Shown here in pieces: positions 30,675 through 40,919 of a stretch of 64,000 nt of DNA. The stretch's first letter is position 1. Each line of letters begins with the position of its first letter. Made by a program: the position numbers and the translations under genes. The stretch lies in NCBI RefSeq assembly GCF_000193735.1, contig NZ_AEPF01000113.1, forward strand, positions 34,755-98,754. Reading direction: 5' to 3'. The stretch comes from Neisseria sicca 4320. Lineage in GTDB: Bacteria > Pseudomonadota > Gammaproteobacteria > Burkholderiales > Neisseriaceae. The notes beneath the pieces were generated by a model. The model was not told the DNA's origin, ran no database searches, and saw only the letters and a program-made list of their open reading frames with translations.

Positions 30675-33428
30675 ATGCTAACAAACATTGCTAAGAAAAT
30701 CTTCGGCAGCCGCAACGACCGGCTGTTGAAACAATACCGTAAATCCGTTGCCAAAATCAACGCACTCGAAGAACAAATGAAAGCCTTGAGCGATGCGGAT
30801 TTACAGGCTAAAACAGCCGAATTCAAACAACGTCTTGCCGACGGTCAAACTCTGGACGACATCTTGGTCGAAGCCTTCGCCGTCTGCCGCGAAGCGTCCC
30901 GCCGCGTACTCGGTATGCGCCACTTCGACGTACAGCTTATCGGCGGTATGGTACTGCACGACGGCAAAATCGCCGAAATGCGTACCGGTGAAGGTAAAAC
31001 CTTGGTCGCCACCCTTGCCGTCTACCTCAACGCCCTGTCCGGCAAAGGCGTGCACGTCGTTACCGTCAACGACTATCTTGCCTCGCGCGACGCGGGCATT
31101 ATGGCGCCGCTCTACAACTTCCTCGGCTTAACCGTCGGCGTCATCATCGCCGATATGCAGCCGTTTGACCGTCAAAACGCCTACGGCTCCGACATCACCT
31201 ACGGTACAAACAACGAATTCGGCTTCGACTACCTGCGCGACAATATGGTAACCGACCAATACGACAAAGTTCAGCGCGAATTGAATTTTGCCGTAGTGGA
31301 CGAAGTGGACTCCATTTTGATTGACGAAGCGCGCACCCCGCTGATTATCTCCGGCCAGGCGGATGACAACATCCAGCTGTACCAAATCATGAACAGCCTT
31401 CCCGCGCACCTCATCCGCCAAGAAACCGAAGAAGGCGAAGGCGATTACTGGGTCGATGAAAAAGCACACCAAGTCATCTTGAGCGAAGCGGGTCATGAAC
31501 ACGCCGAGCAAATCCTGATTCAAATGGGGCTGCTGCAAGAAAACGACTCCCTCTACTCCGCCGCCAACATCGCCCTGATGCACCACCTCATGGCGGCCCT
31601 GCGCGCGCATACGTTGTTCCACAAAGACCAACACTACGTCATCCAAGACGGCGAAATCGTCATCGTGGACGAATTTACAGGTCGTCTGATGTCCGGCCGC
31701 CGCTGGTCCGAAGGTTTGCACCAAGCCGTCGAAGCCAAAGAAGGCGTGGAAATCAAACGCGAAAACCAAACCCTCGCCTCCATCACCTTCCAAAACTATT
31801 TCCGCCTGTACACCAAGCTCTCCGGCATGACCGGTACCGCCGATACCGAGGCTTTCGAGTTTCAAAGCATCTACAACCTCGAAACCGTCATCATCCCGAC
31901 CAACCGCCCTGTACAGCGTAAAGACTTCAACGACCAGATTTTCCGTTCTGCCGAAGAAAAATTCGAAGCCGTCGTCAAAGACATCGAAGAATGCTACAAA
32001 CGCGGACAACCCGTCCTCGTCGGTACCACCAGCATCGAAAACTCCGAGCTGGTCTCTCATCTTCTGCAAAAAGCCGGACTGCCGCACAACGTCCTTAACG
32101 CCAAAGAACACGAACGCGAAGCCCTGATTGTCGCCCAAGCCGGTAAAGTCGGCGCCATTACCGTCGCGACCAACATGGCGGGCCGCGGTACCGACATCGT
32201 TCTCGGCGGCAGCCTCAAACATCAAATCGAAGCCATCCAGTCCAATGAAAACCTGAGCGACGAAGAAAAAGCCGCACAAATCGCCGCCCTTGAAAACGGC
32301 TGGCAGGCAGAACACGACCAAGTGGTCGCAGCAGGCGGTCTGCATATCATCGGTACCGAACGCCACGAAAGCCGCCGTATCGACAACCAATTGCGCGGAC
32401 GCGCAGGCCGTCAGGGCGACCCGGGCTCCAGCCGCTTCTACCTCTCGTTTGAAGACCCGCTGCTGCGCCTCTTCGCGCTCGACCGCGCCGCCGCCATCCT
32501 CAACCGCCTTGCGCCGGAACGCGGCGTCGCTATCGAACACGGCATGTTGACCCGTCAAATCGAAGGCGCGCAACGCAAAGTCGAAGGCCGCAACTTCGAC
32601 ATGCGTAAACAAGTATTGGAATACGACGACGTTGCCAACGACCAACGCAAAGTCATCTACCACCAACGCAACGAAATCCTCAACAGCAAAGACGTCAGCG
32701 ATCTGACCAAACAAATCCGCGAAGAAGTCATCAGCGATTTGGTCGATCTGCACATTCCGCCCGACAGCATGGAAGAGCAATGGGACACCCCTGGGCTCGA
32801 AAGCCAGCTTGCCGCCGAGTTCCGCCTGCACGAAGACATCCAGTCGTGGCTCAAGGCAGACACCACCTTGGACAATCAGGACATCAAAGAGCGCCTGATT
32901 AAACGTGTTGAAGAAGAATACGCGGCAAAAGTCGAGTTGGTCGGTAAAAAACCGATGGCGGATTTCGAACGCAACGTCATGCTGCAAGTCATCGACCTGC
33001 AATGGCGCGAACACCTTGCCGCTATGGACTACCTGCGCCAAGGCATACACCTGCGCAGCTATGCCCAGAAAAATCCGAAACAGGAATACAAACGCGAAGC
33101 CTTCGCCATGTTTGAAAATCTGTGGCGCGGTATCAAGCATCAAACCGCTTCCCTCTTAGCCTCCGTCCAAATCGAGCGCAATACCGACGTAGAAGAAATT
33201 GCCGAACCCGCGCCTGTCGGCATCCAAACCATCCACTCCGAAGCACCCGACATGGAAGAACTGCTCGGCCAATCCCAAACCGATTTGGTTACCGAAGCGT
33301 TCGACCCCGACGGAACGGACTTCAGCCCCGAAGCGCTGACCGCCCAAGGCCGTATCGTTCACCGCAACGACCCCTGCCCTTGCGGCAGCGGTCTGAAATA
33401 CAAACAATGCCACGGCAAACTAAGCTGA
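30675..33428 (+). CDS. secA: Preprotein translocase ATPase SecA
   Basis: Motor that drives unfolded precursors through SecYEG. The 917-residue product shows Walker A MRTGEGKT at 102-109, DEVDSILIDEART (Walker B/DEAD region), the preprotein-binding segment, GTDIVLGG and GRAGRQGDPGSSRFYLS of the second motor domain, and the C-terminal zinc site CPCGSGLKYKQCHG used for SecB contact. Monocistronic; ends in a DUS hairpin. Confidence 0.98.
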   Translation: MLTNIAKKIFGSRNDRLLKQYRKSVAKINALEEQMKALSDADLQAKTAEFKQRLADGQTLDDILVEAFAVCREASRRVLGMRHFDVQLIGGMVLHDGKIAEMRTGEGKTLVATLAVYLNALSGKGVHVVTVNDYLASRDAGIMAPLYNFLGLTVGVIIADMQPFDRQNAYGSDITYGTNNEFGFDYLRDNMVTDQYDKVQRELNFAVVDEVDSILIDEARTPLIISGQADDNIQLYQIMNSLPAHLIRQETEEGEGDYWVDEKAHQVILSEAGHEHAEQILIQMGLLQENDSLYSAANIALMHHLMAALRAHTLFHKDQHYVIQDGEIVIVDEFTGRLMSGRRWSEGLHQAVEAKEGVEIKRENQTLASITFQNYFRLYTKLSGMTGTADTEAFEFQSIYNLETVIIPTNRPVQRKDFNDQIFRSAEEKFEAVVKDIEECYKRGQPVLVGTTSIENSELVSHLLQKAGLPHNVLNAKEHEREALIVAQAGKVGAITVATNMAGRGTDIVLGGSLKHQIEAIQSNENLSDEEKAAQIAALENGWQAEHDQVVAAGGLHIIGTERHESRRIDNQLRGRAGRQGDPGSSRFYLSFEDPLLRLFALDRAAAILNRLAPERGVAIEHGMLTRQIEGAQRKVEGRNFDMRKQVLEYDDVANDQRKVIYHQRNEILNSKDVSDLTKQIREEVISDLVDLHIPPDSMEEQWDTPGLESQLAAEFRLHEDIQSWLKADTTLDNQDIKERLIKRVEEEYAAKVELVGKKPMADFERNVMLQVIDLQWREHLAAMDYLRQGIHLRSYAQKNPKQEYKREAFAMFENLWRGIKHQTASLLASVQIERNTDVEEIAEPAPVGIQTIHSEAPDMEELLGQSQTDLVTEAFDPDGTDFSPEALTAQGRIVHRNDPCPCGSGLKYKQCHGKLS

Positions 33429-33444
33429 TGACAGCTTAAACAAA

Positions 33445-33472
33445 AGGTCGTCTGAAACTTTTCAGACGACCT
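33445..33472 (+). terminator. Paired DUS hairpin terminating secA
   Basis: AGGTCGTCTGAA, 4-base loop, TTCAGACGACCT, then TTTT. Confidence 0.85.
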
Positions 33473-33493
33473 TTTCATTTTGGCAGGTTAATT

Positions 33494-33649
33494 TATAGTG
33501 GATTAACAAAAATCAGGACAAGGCGACGAAGCCGCAGACAGTACAAATAGTACGGAACCGATTCACTTGGTGCTTCAGCACCTTAGAGAATCGTTCTCTT
33601 TGAGCTAAGGCGAGGCAACGCCGTACTGGTTTAAATTTAATCCACTATA
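33494..33649. repeat. Correia element, full-length form
   Basis: 156 bp, the only full-length copy in the window. Between the shared halves it carries the extra 50-bp block with CTTGGTGCTTCAGCACCTTA and GAGAATCGTTCTC palindromes, the part that has been linked to IHF binding in other Neisseria. Confidence 0.95.
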
Positions 33650-33714
33650 TATCAAGACAAAACAATGAAATCTCAGACAGTACGAATAGAACTAAATCCA
33701 TTTACTTTATGCTT

Positions 33715-33906
33715 TCAAACATTATAAAAATCACCCGCCTTGATTTCAGGTAAAGCGACAGAATACTGGTTTCTCCATACATACCGCCCACTCTGAGAAC
33801 CGATGACTTCAACCATCTCATCTAAAGAGACACTGTCCACCGCAGCAGCTTTGCCTCTCCGATGGCATTCTGAACCATAAACACCTATGGCAAACTGGTC
33901 TGCCCC
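33715..33906 (-). pseudogene. C-terminal remnant of an unidentified gene
   Basis: On the minus strand 63 sense codons are open from 33906 to a TGA at 33715, reading GADQFAIGVYGSECHRRGKA at the start and ending IKAGDFYNV. An in-frame TAG lies directly upstream and there is no convincing start codon or ribosome site, so it looks like the tail of a lost gene. I cannot name the family. It sits between a CREE and the glnS terminator. Confidence 0.5.
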
Positions 33907-33916
33907 CTAAGCCAAA

Positions 33917-33955
33917 AGTCGTCTGAAAACCAAATTTCAAGTTTTCAGACGACCT
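33917..33955 (-). terminator. Paired DUS hairpin downstream of glnS
   Basis: AAGTCGTCTGAA and TTCAGACGACCT arms, one arm with a first-base change; past the glnS stop at 33980 in the leftward direction. Confidence 0.75.
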
Positions 33956-33979
33956 TCCAATATCGCTGTTGCAAACAGA

Positions 33980-35668
<1,689 letters not shown>

Positions 35669-35777
35669 AATGGTTCTTTATTGGGAAGGGATTGGGTTTC
35701 ATACGACGTATCTATAAAGGGTCGTCTGAAAAGGACTTTATTGTACCCGACTTGACTCTATCGTTATAGTGGCGCAC

Positions 35778-36554
35778 TCAAAGCGGCACAGGTTCGGCAA
35801 CCAGCCATTCTACGCCCGCATCGCCCAAAACCTTCTGCATGACGGCTTCAGGTACGCGGTCGGTAAATACTTTGTCAAACGAGCCGATATCGCCCAGTCT
35901 GACCAAGGCATTGCTGTTGAACTTGCTGTGGTCCACACCCAAATACCTGACCCGCGCATTGGTCATCATCGCCTGCATGACGCTGACTTCTTTATAGTCG
36001 TAGTCCAACAGCGAGCCGTCGCTTTCCACACCGTGCGTACTCATGACGGCATAATCGACTTTAAACTGATTGATAAAATCAACCGTCGCCACGCCCGTAA
36101 TCCCGCCATCCAATGGGCGCACAACGCCGGAGGTGATGATGACGGTGTAGTCGGTGCGCGCGGACGTGATGGAGGCAACGTAAATATTGTTGGTGATAAT
36201 CCGCAGGTTTTTGCGCTGCTTGACCAACTCGGCAGCAACAGCTTCCATCGTCGTGCCTATGCTGATAAACAGCGACGAATTGTCGGGAATGTGGGCGGCA
36301 ATCAGGCGGGCGATGGCGTTTTTTTCATTTTGACAGTGGGTTCGCTTGCCCTGCGCCGCGCTGCCGGAAATATCGCCGACAGACGCCCCGCCGTGGTAAC
36401 GCTTCAACTGACCGCTTTCGCTCAACTCCTGTATATCGCGGCGTATGGTCTGCGGGGTAACGTCCAAGGCTTCCGCAAGCTGCTCGACCGTCATGAAATG
36501 TTGCTCGCGCACGAGCGTGAGGATATGTTCGTGTCTCTGTATTTTCGGTTTCAT
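35778..36554 (-). CDS. DeoR/GlpR family transcriptional regulator
   Basis: Sugar-phosphate-type repressor of 258 residues. The N-terminal HTH is at 8-50 (HILTLVREQHFMTVEQLAEA, DVTPQTIRRDIQEL) and the C-terminal DeoR sensor domain has SLFISIGTTMEAVA and GVVRPLDGGITG, then VDYAVMSTHGVESDGSLLDYD. I chose ATG 36554; a longer frame to 36614 would translate a set of 10-bp phased repeats that look like an operator. No sugar operon is adjacent, so the inducer is unknown. Confidence 0.87.
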   Translation of the reverse strand: MKPKIQRHEHILTLVREQHFMTVEQLAEALDVTPQTIRRDIQELSESGQLKRYHGGASVGDISGSAAQGKRTHCQNEKNAIARLIAAHIPDNSSLFISIGTTMEAVAAELVKQRKNLRIITNNIYVASITSARTDYTVIITSGVVRPLDGGITGVATVDFINQFKVDYAVMSTHGVESDGSLLDYDYKEVSVMQAMMTNARVRYLGVDHSKFNSNALVRLGDIGSFDKVFTDRVPEAVMQKVLGDAGVEWLVAEPVPL

Positions 36555-36559
36555 CTGGA

Positions 36560-36593
36560 TTCGTTTCCATTCGTTCCGGTTCGTTTGAATTCG
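36560..36593. promoter_or_regulatory. Four 10-bp phased repeats, candidate operator
   Basis: TTCGTTTCCA, TTCGTTCCGG, TTCGTTTGAA and TTCGGATTG follow each other in an exact 10-bp period just upstream of the DeoR-family start. Helical phasing on one face fits oligomeric repressor binding and autoregulation. Confidence 0.5.
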
Positions 36594-36657
36594 GATTGTA
36601 CGCCTTTTACCCAAAGCCGGAAAAGGCAGCCGTCGATTTGGCTTTTGCCAAAACCAA

Positions 36658-36697
36658 AGGTCGTCTGAAAACCTGAATCCCGGTTTTCAGACGACCT
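36658..36697 (-). terminator. Paired DUS hairpin between nitroreductase and DeoR genes
   Basis: AGGTCGTCTGAA and TTCAGACGACCT arms; follows the nitroreductase stop at 36716 in the leftward direction. Confidence 0.8.
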
Positions 36698-36715
36698 GTT
36701 TATATTGCAAACCGT

Positions 36716-37273
36716 TTACCAAGTCGTTACGAATTGTTCCAAATCGGTATTTTTCGCACCGCCCCCTTCTTCCACAGGAGAGCCGATCATCATCAGCCCG
36801 ATAATCTTGTCTTTGTCCGAACAACCGAATGCTTCGCGCAAGAGCGGGCTGTTGACCCACATTCCCGTAATCCACACATTGTCGAAGCCCTGCGCGGAAG
36901 CGGCAAGCTGCAACCCGTAGGCGGCACAGCCCGCGCTCAACATCTGTTCCCATTCGGGTTTGGGCTTCGCCACTTCGCGATTAGGCGCAAAAGTTACGCC
37001 GATAACCATCGGAGCCATATTGCCCACCCGCTCGGCCTTTCTCATAACATCGTCGCCAAAATTCAACTCGGTAACGGTCTGGCACAAAATTTCGCGAAAA
37101 CGTTGCAATCCTTCCGCGCTTTGAATGACGGTGAAGCGGAACGGACGCATATTGCCGTGATCGGGAACCTGCGTAGCGGCTTGCAGCATTGCTTCCAGTT
37201 GCTCTGCGTTCGGCGCGGGAGCAGTCAGTTTTTTAGATGAACGACGTGTGGTGAGAAGGTGTAAAGCGTCCAT
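36716..37273 (-). CDS. Nitroreductase family protein (YdjA-like)
   Basis: FMN-dependent oxidoreductase of 185 residues. The N-terminal LLTTRRSSKKLTAPAP includes the family's arginine pair for FMN phosphate, PDHGNMRPFRFTVIQ is the flavin pocket, and SAGCAAYGLQLAASAQGFDNVWITG is the dimer-interface helix region. It is the compact type seen in YdjA, distinct from the NfsB-type at 53834. Substrate unknown. Confidence 0.88.
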   Translation of the reverse strand: MDALHLLTTRRSSKKLTAPAPNAEQLEAMLQAATQVPDHGNMRPFRFTVIQSAEGLQRFREILCQTVTELNFGDDVMRKAERVGNMAPMVIGVTFAPNREVAKPKPEWEQMLSAGCAAYGLQLAASAQGFDNVWITGMWVNSPLLREAFGCSDKDKIIGLMMIGSPVEEGGGAKNTDLEQFVTTW

Positions 37274-37426
37274 TTTTTTCTTTCGAATCAGTTAAAACAG
37301 CGGATTTTATAGCACAAAGCGAATTGAAACACCATGTTTGAAAATGCGGCTGAAAGGCAGAGCAATGCGACAGGTGCCAAAATCGTTACATAAATAGAGG
37401 CCGTTAATCTGCCGCCTCCAATATAA

Positions 37427-37467
37427 AGGTCGTCTGAAAACAAGCGCGGCAAATTTTCAGACGACCT
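37427..37467 (-). terminator. Paired DUS hairpin downstream of serC
   Basis: Inverted AGGTCGTCTGAA arms just past the serC stop at 37489, then T-rich sequence on the minus strand. Confidence 0.8.
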
Positions 37468-37488
37468 TTATATATAGAAATAAAATCC

Positions 37489-38595
37489 TTAGCCGTAACG
37501 CCGTTGGAAATCGCACATAAAGTCTGCCAACGCCTGTATGCCTTCGAGCGGCATGGCGTTGTAGATGCTGGCGCGCATGCCGCCGACAGTTTTATAGCCT
37601 TTGAGCAGGCACAGACCCTGCAGTTCGGCTTCGAGGACGAAGCGGCGGTCGAGTTCGGCTGAGGTGGTTTGGAAAACGACGTTCATTTTCGAGCGGGCAT
37701 CGGGGCGGATTCGGTTGACGTAGAAGCCGCCGCTGCCGTCGATGGCGTCGTAAAGCGTTTGGGCTTTGATGTTGTTGACGGCTTCGATTTTCTTCACGCC
37801 GCCTTGTGTCAGCAGCCAGCGGAAGACTAAACCTGACATATAAATGGCGTAGGTTGACGGGGTGTTGTACATGCCGTCGCGGTTGATGTGGGAACGGTAG
37901 TTGAAGACGTCGGGAATGCTGTCGGGGCAGCGGTCGAGCAGGTCTTCACGGATGATGACGACGGTTGCGCCGGCAGGGCCGATGTTTTTCTGTGCGCCCG
38001 CGTAAATCAGCCCGTAGTCAGAAACGTCAAATTCGCGCGAGAGGATTTCGCTGGACATATCGCAAACGAGCGGCGGCAGGTCGTCTGAAAGTTTGGGAAC
38101 GGTTTGGTATTGCAGGCCGTTGACGGTCTCGTTGATGACGAAGTGGACGAAGGCGGAGTTTTTGTCTATGTCCCAAGTTTCGACGGGCGGCAGGGCGGTA
38201 TAGTCGAATTGTTCGCCGCCGTGCGCAGCCAGCCGGATTTCGGCATCGGTCAGGCGGCTCATTTGTTCGTAGGCGATGCGGCTCCAGTTGCCCGTTACCA
38301 CTGCGTCGGCGGACGGGAAGCCATGTGCCAAGTTCATGGCAACCATGTTGAATTGCGTGGTTGCGCCGCCTTGCAGGAACAGGATTTTGTAGTTTGAGGG
38401 AATGTTCAGCAGCGTGCGCAGGTCTTGTTCGGCGTGATGGAGGATGCTGAGGAACATTTCCGAGCGGTGGCTCATCGCCATGACGGGGAAGCCTGTGCCG
38501 TTGTAGTCGAGCATTTCTTGTTGTGCGGTACGCAATACGGCTTCGGGCAGGACGGCGGGACCTGCGGAAAAGTTGTAGATGGGGCGGGCGGACAT
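37489..38595 (-). CDS. serC: Phosphoserine aminotransferase
   Basis: PLP enzyme of 368 residues in serine and pyridoxal phosphate synthesis. Starts MSARPIYNFSAGPAVLPEAVL; the cofactor lysine is in DYGLIYAGAQKNIGPAGATVVI near residue 200, and the C-terminus has KGYKTVGGMRASIYNAMPLEG. Full family length. Monocistronic between DUS hairpins. Confidence 0.97.
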   Translation of the reverse strand: MSARPIYNFSAGPAVLPEAVLRTAQQEMLDYNGTGFPVMAMSHRSEMFLSILHHAEQDLRTLLNIPSNYKILFLQGGATTQFNMVAMNLAHGFPSADAVVTGNWSRIAYEQMSRLTDAEIRLAAHGGEQFDYTALPPVETWDIDKNSAFVHFVINETVNGLQYQTVPKLSDDLPPLVCDMSSEILSREFDVSDYGLIYAGAQKNIGPAGATVVIIREDLLDRCPDSIPDVFNYRSHINRDGMYNTPSTYAIYMSGLVFRWLLTQGGVKKIEAVNNIKAQTLYDAIDGSGGFYVNRIRPDARSKMNVVFQTTSAELDRRFVLEAELQGLCLLKGYKTVGGMRASIYNAMPLEGIQALADFMCDFQRRYG

Positions 38596-38872
38596 GGCGA
38601 GGCCTTTTTGTTTCGATGATAACAGCTTTGGATTTTAGAATGACGGCGTGCTTCGTGCAAGCCGTATGGAAGGGAAATGGGGTCGTCTGAAAAAGAAAGG
38701 TTGGAAATAAAATGATGATTATCAATGGGTAAGGTTTAATGGTAATTTTTCAGACGACCGTTTTTGTCAACAATTTTAAGCTTGGTTTTATGCCGTTAGA
38801 CGTATTCATTCTATGAGGTCGTCTGAAAAAAGCCGCGATAAATCAACGCTTTTCTTTTGAGTGGAAAGCGGT

Positions 38873-38878
38873 TATAAT
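38873..38878 (+). promoter_or_regulatory. -10 element of the rimP-nusA-infB promoter
   Basis: Perfect TATAAT with a weak upstream hexamer (TTTCTT-like at 17 bp). It is followed almost at once by a terminator-like hairpin at 38902-38926. Confidence 0.55.
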
Positions 38879-38901
38879 AAGTCAATTTTTCAATTTTGAC
38901 G

Positions 38902-38926
38902 AAAAATGGCCACGGGGCCATTTTTT
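38902..38926 (+). terminator. Terminator-like hairpin in the rimP leader
   Basis: AAAAATGGCC pairs with GGCCATTTTTT around ACGG, directly followed by Ts and only 23 bp before the rimP start. A likely attenuator in front of the operon that encodes NusA. Confidence 0.65.
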
Positions 38927-38948
38927 GTTTATGTACTCCGGGAGATTC

Positions 38949-39380
38949 ATGGATATTCAAACAATTCTCGAAAAAACCCTGCCGGGTTTGGGCTACGAAC
39001 TGGTCGATTTCGAGCTGACTGCGCAAGGCACGCTGCGCGTGTTCATCGATAAAGAAGGCGGGATTACCGTCGAAGACTGCGCGACTGTCAGCAATCATTT
39101 GAGCCGCGTGTTCATGGTGGAAGACATCGATTATAAAAATCTGGAAATTTCCAGCCCCGGCCTTGACCGGCCTCTGAAAAAAGCCGCCGATTTCGTGCGC
39201 TTTGCAGGACAACAGGCAAAAATCAAAACCCGCCTGCCGGTTGACGGACAAAAGAATTTTATCGGCTGCATCGAGGGTTGTGAAAACGATACCGTAACGC
39301 TCTCTTTCGACGGCAAAACCGCGCAAATCGGCTTGGATAATATCGATAAAGCCCGCCTGCGCCCCGAATTTAAATTTTAA
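38949..39380 (+). CDS. rimP: Ribosome maturation factor RimP
   Basis: Needed for maturation of the 30S subunit. The 143-residue product has the N-terminal domain (GYELVDFELTAQGTLRVFID near 15, CATVSNHLSRVFMVED near 43, LEISSPGLDRPL near 65) and the SH3-like C-terminal domain. First gene of the universal rimP-nusA-infB operon, 25 bp before nusA. I start at ATG 38949 after GGGAG. Confidence 0.96.
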   Translation: MDIQTILEKTLPGLGYELVDFELTAQGTLRVFIDKEGGITVEDCATVSNHLSRVFMVEDIDYKNLEISSPGLDRPLKKAADFVRFAGQQAKIKTRLPVDGQKNFIGCIEGCENDTVTLSFDGKTAQIGLDNIDKARLRPEFKF

Positions 39381-39405
39381 AACTTGATATTGGAGATTCT
39401 AAAAA

Positions 39406-40908
39406 ATGAGTCGCGAAATGTTGCAACTTGCCGAAGCGTTGGCAAGCGAGAAAAACGTTGAAGCGGAAGTGGTGTTCCAAGCATTGGAATTTGCCCTTTC
39501 TACCGCAGCCAAGAAAAAAGCCGACCGCGAGCATATGGACGTGCGCGTCGAAATCGACCGCGATACCGGCGAATACCATACTTACCGCCGCTGGCTGATT
39601 GTTGCCGACGAGGATTACACCTATCCCGACCTGGAAAAAACCATCGAAGAAATCCAAGAAGAAATTCCGGGTACCGACATTCAAATCGGCGACTACTACG
39701 AAGAAACGCTGCCGAACGAAGGCTTTGGCCGCCAAGCCGCGCAAACTGCCAAACAAATCATCCTGCAACGCATCCGCGATGCCGAGCGCGAGCAAAATCT
39801 GAACGAGTTTCTTGCCGTTAAGGAAGACATCGTTTCAGGTACGGTAAAACGCGTAGAGCGCCACGGCATCATCGTCGAAGTTGTTCCGGGCAAGCTGGAC
39901 GCGCTAATTCCGCGCGAACAAATGATTCCGCGCGAAAACTTCCGCGGCGGCGACCGTATCCGCGCGCTGTTTTTGCGTGTGGACGAAATCGGCAACACCG
40001 GCCGCAAACAAGTTATCCTCAGCCGTACTTCGGGCGATTTCCTCGCAAAACTGTACGAAATGGAAGTGCCTGAAATTGCAGACGGCTTGTTGGAAATCCG
40101 CGAAGTGGCGCGCGATCCGGGCCAACGTGCGAAAGTGGCGGTCAAAGCCAACGACCAACGCATCGATCCGCAAGGCACCTGTATCGGTGTGCGCGGCTCT
40201 CGTGTGAACGCCGTCAGCAACGAATTGGCAGGCGAGCGCATTGATGTGGTGCTGTGGTCGTCTGAAACTGCTGAGTTCGTGATGAACGCGCTGTCTCCTG
40301 CCGAAGTCAGCCGCATCGTGATTGACGATGACAAACACGCGGTTGACGTGATCGTTGCCGAAGACCAGCTTGCTCTTGCTATTGGTCGCGGCGGTCAAAA
40401 CGTGCGCTTGGCATCCGATTTGACAGGTTGGCAGTTGAACATCATGACTGTCGAAGAAGCGGACGAACGCACTGCTGCCGAAGACGCAGCCATCCGCGAC
40501 CTCTTCACTGCGCATCTGAACATCGACGACGAAACCGCCGATATTTTGGTGGAAGAAGGTTTCGCTACGCTGGAAGAAGTCGCTTACGTCCCTGCTGCCG
40601 AATTGCTCGCCATCGAAGGCTTTGACGAAGAAATTGTCGAAACCCTGCGCAACCGCGCCCGCGATGCGATTCTGACCATGGCGATTGCGTCCGAAGAGAA
40701 GCTGGAAGAAGTTTCAGACGACATGCGCAATTTGGACGGCGTAGATTCCGATATGCTCCGCAAACTGGCGGAAGCCGGCCTGACCACCCGCGACGATTTG
40801 GCGGAACTGGCCGTTGACGAACTGATTGAAATAACCGGTATAGATGAAGAAGCGGCGAAAAAAGTTATTCTTGCCGCTCGTGAACACTGGTTTACCGAAG
40901 AAAACTAA
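39406..40908 (+). CDS. nusA: Transcription elongation/termination factor NusA
   Basis: RNA polymerase-binding factor of 500 residues in pausing, termination and antitermination. Visible are the N-terminal domain, an S1 domain (SGTVKRVERHGIIVEV near 145), two KH domains (CIGVRGSRVNAVSNEL near 260, AIGRGGQNVRLASDL near 325) and two acidic C-terminal repeats (about 360-500), as in other proteobacteria. Start follows GGAG. Ends 11 bp before the infB start. Confidence 0.97.
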   Translation: MSREMLQLAEALASEKNVEAEVVFQALEFALSTAAKKKADREHMDVRVEIDRDTGEYHTYRRWLIVADEDYTYPDLEKTIEEIQEEIPGTDIQIGDYYEETLPNEGFGRQAAQTAKQIILQRIRDAEREQNLNEFLAVKEDIVSGTVKRVERHGIIVEVVPGKLDALIPREQMIPRENFRGGDRIRALFLRVDEIGNTGRKQVILSRTSGDFLAKLYEMEVPEIADGLLEIREVARDPGQRAKVAVKANDQRIDPQGTCIGVRGSRVNAVSNELAGERIDVVLWSSETAEFVMNALSPAEVSRIVIDDDKHAVDVIVAEDQLALAIGRGGQNVRLASDLTGWQLNIMTVEEADERTAAEDAAIRDLFTAHLNIDDETADILVEEGFATLEEVAYVPAAELLAIEGFDEEIVETLRNRARDAILTMAIASEEKLEEVSDDMRNLDGVDSDMLRKLAEAGLTTRDDLAELAVDELIEITGIDEEAAKKVILAAREHWFTEEN

Positions 40909-40919
40909 TGGGGGTACAG

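Noticed and set aside
31128..33143. 671-codon open frame antisense to secA
   Set aside because: Long shadow frame caused by GC-skewed codons; secA on the plus strand is unambiguous.
35764..35771. TATAGTGG upstream of the DeoR-family stop
   Set aside because: Only eight bases match a Correia end and no partner end exists.
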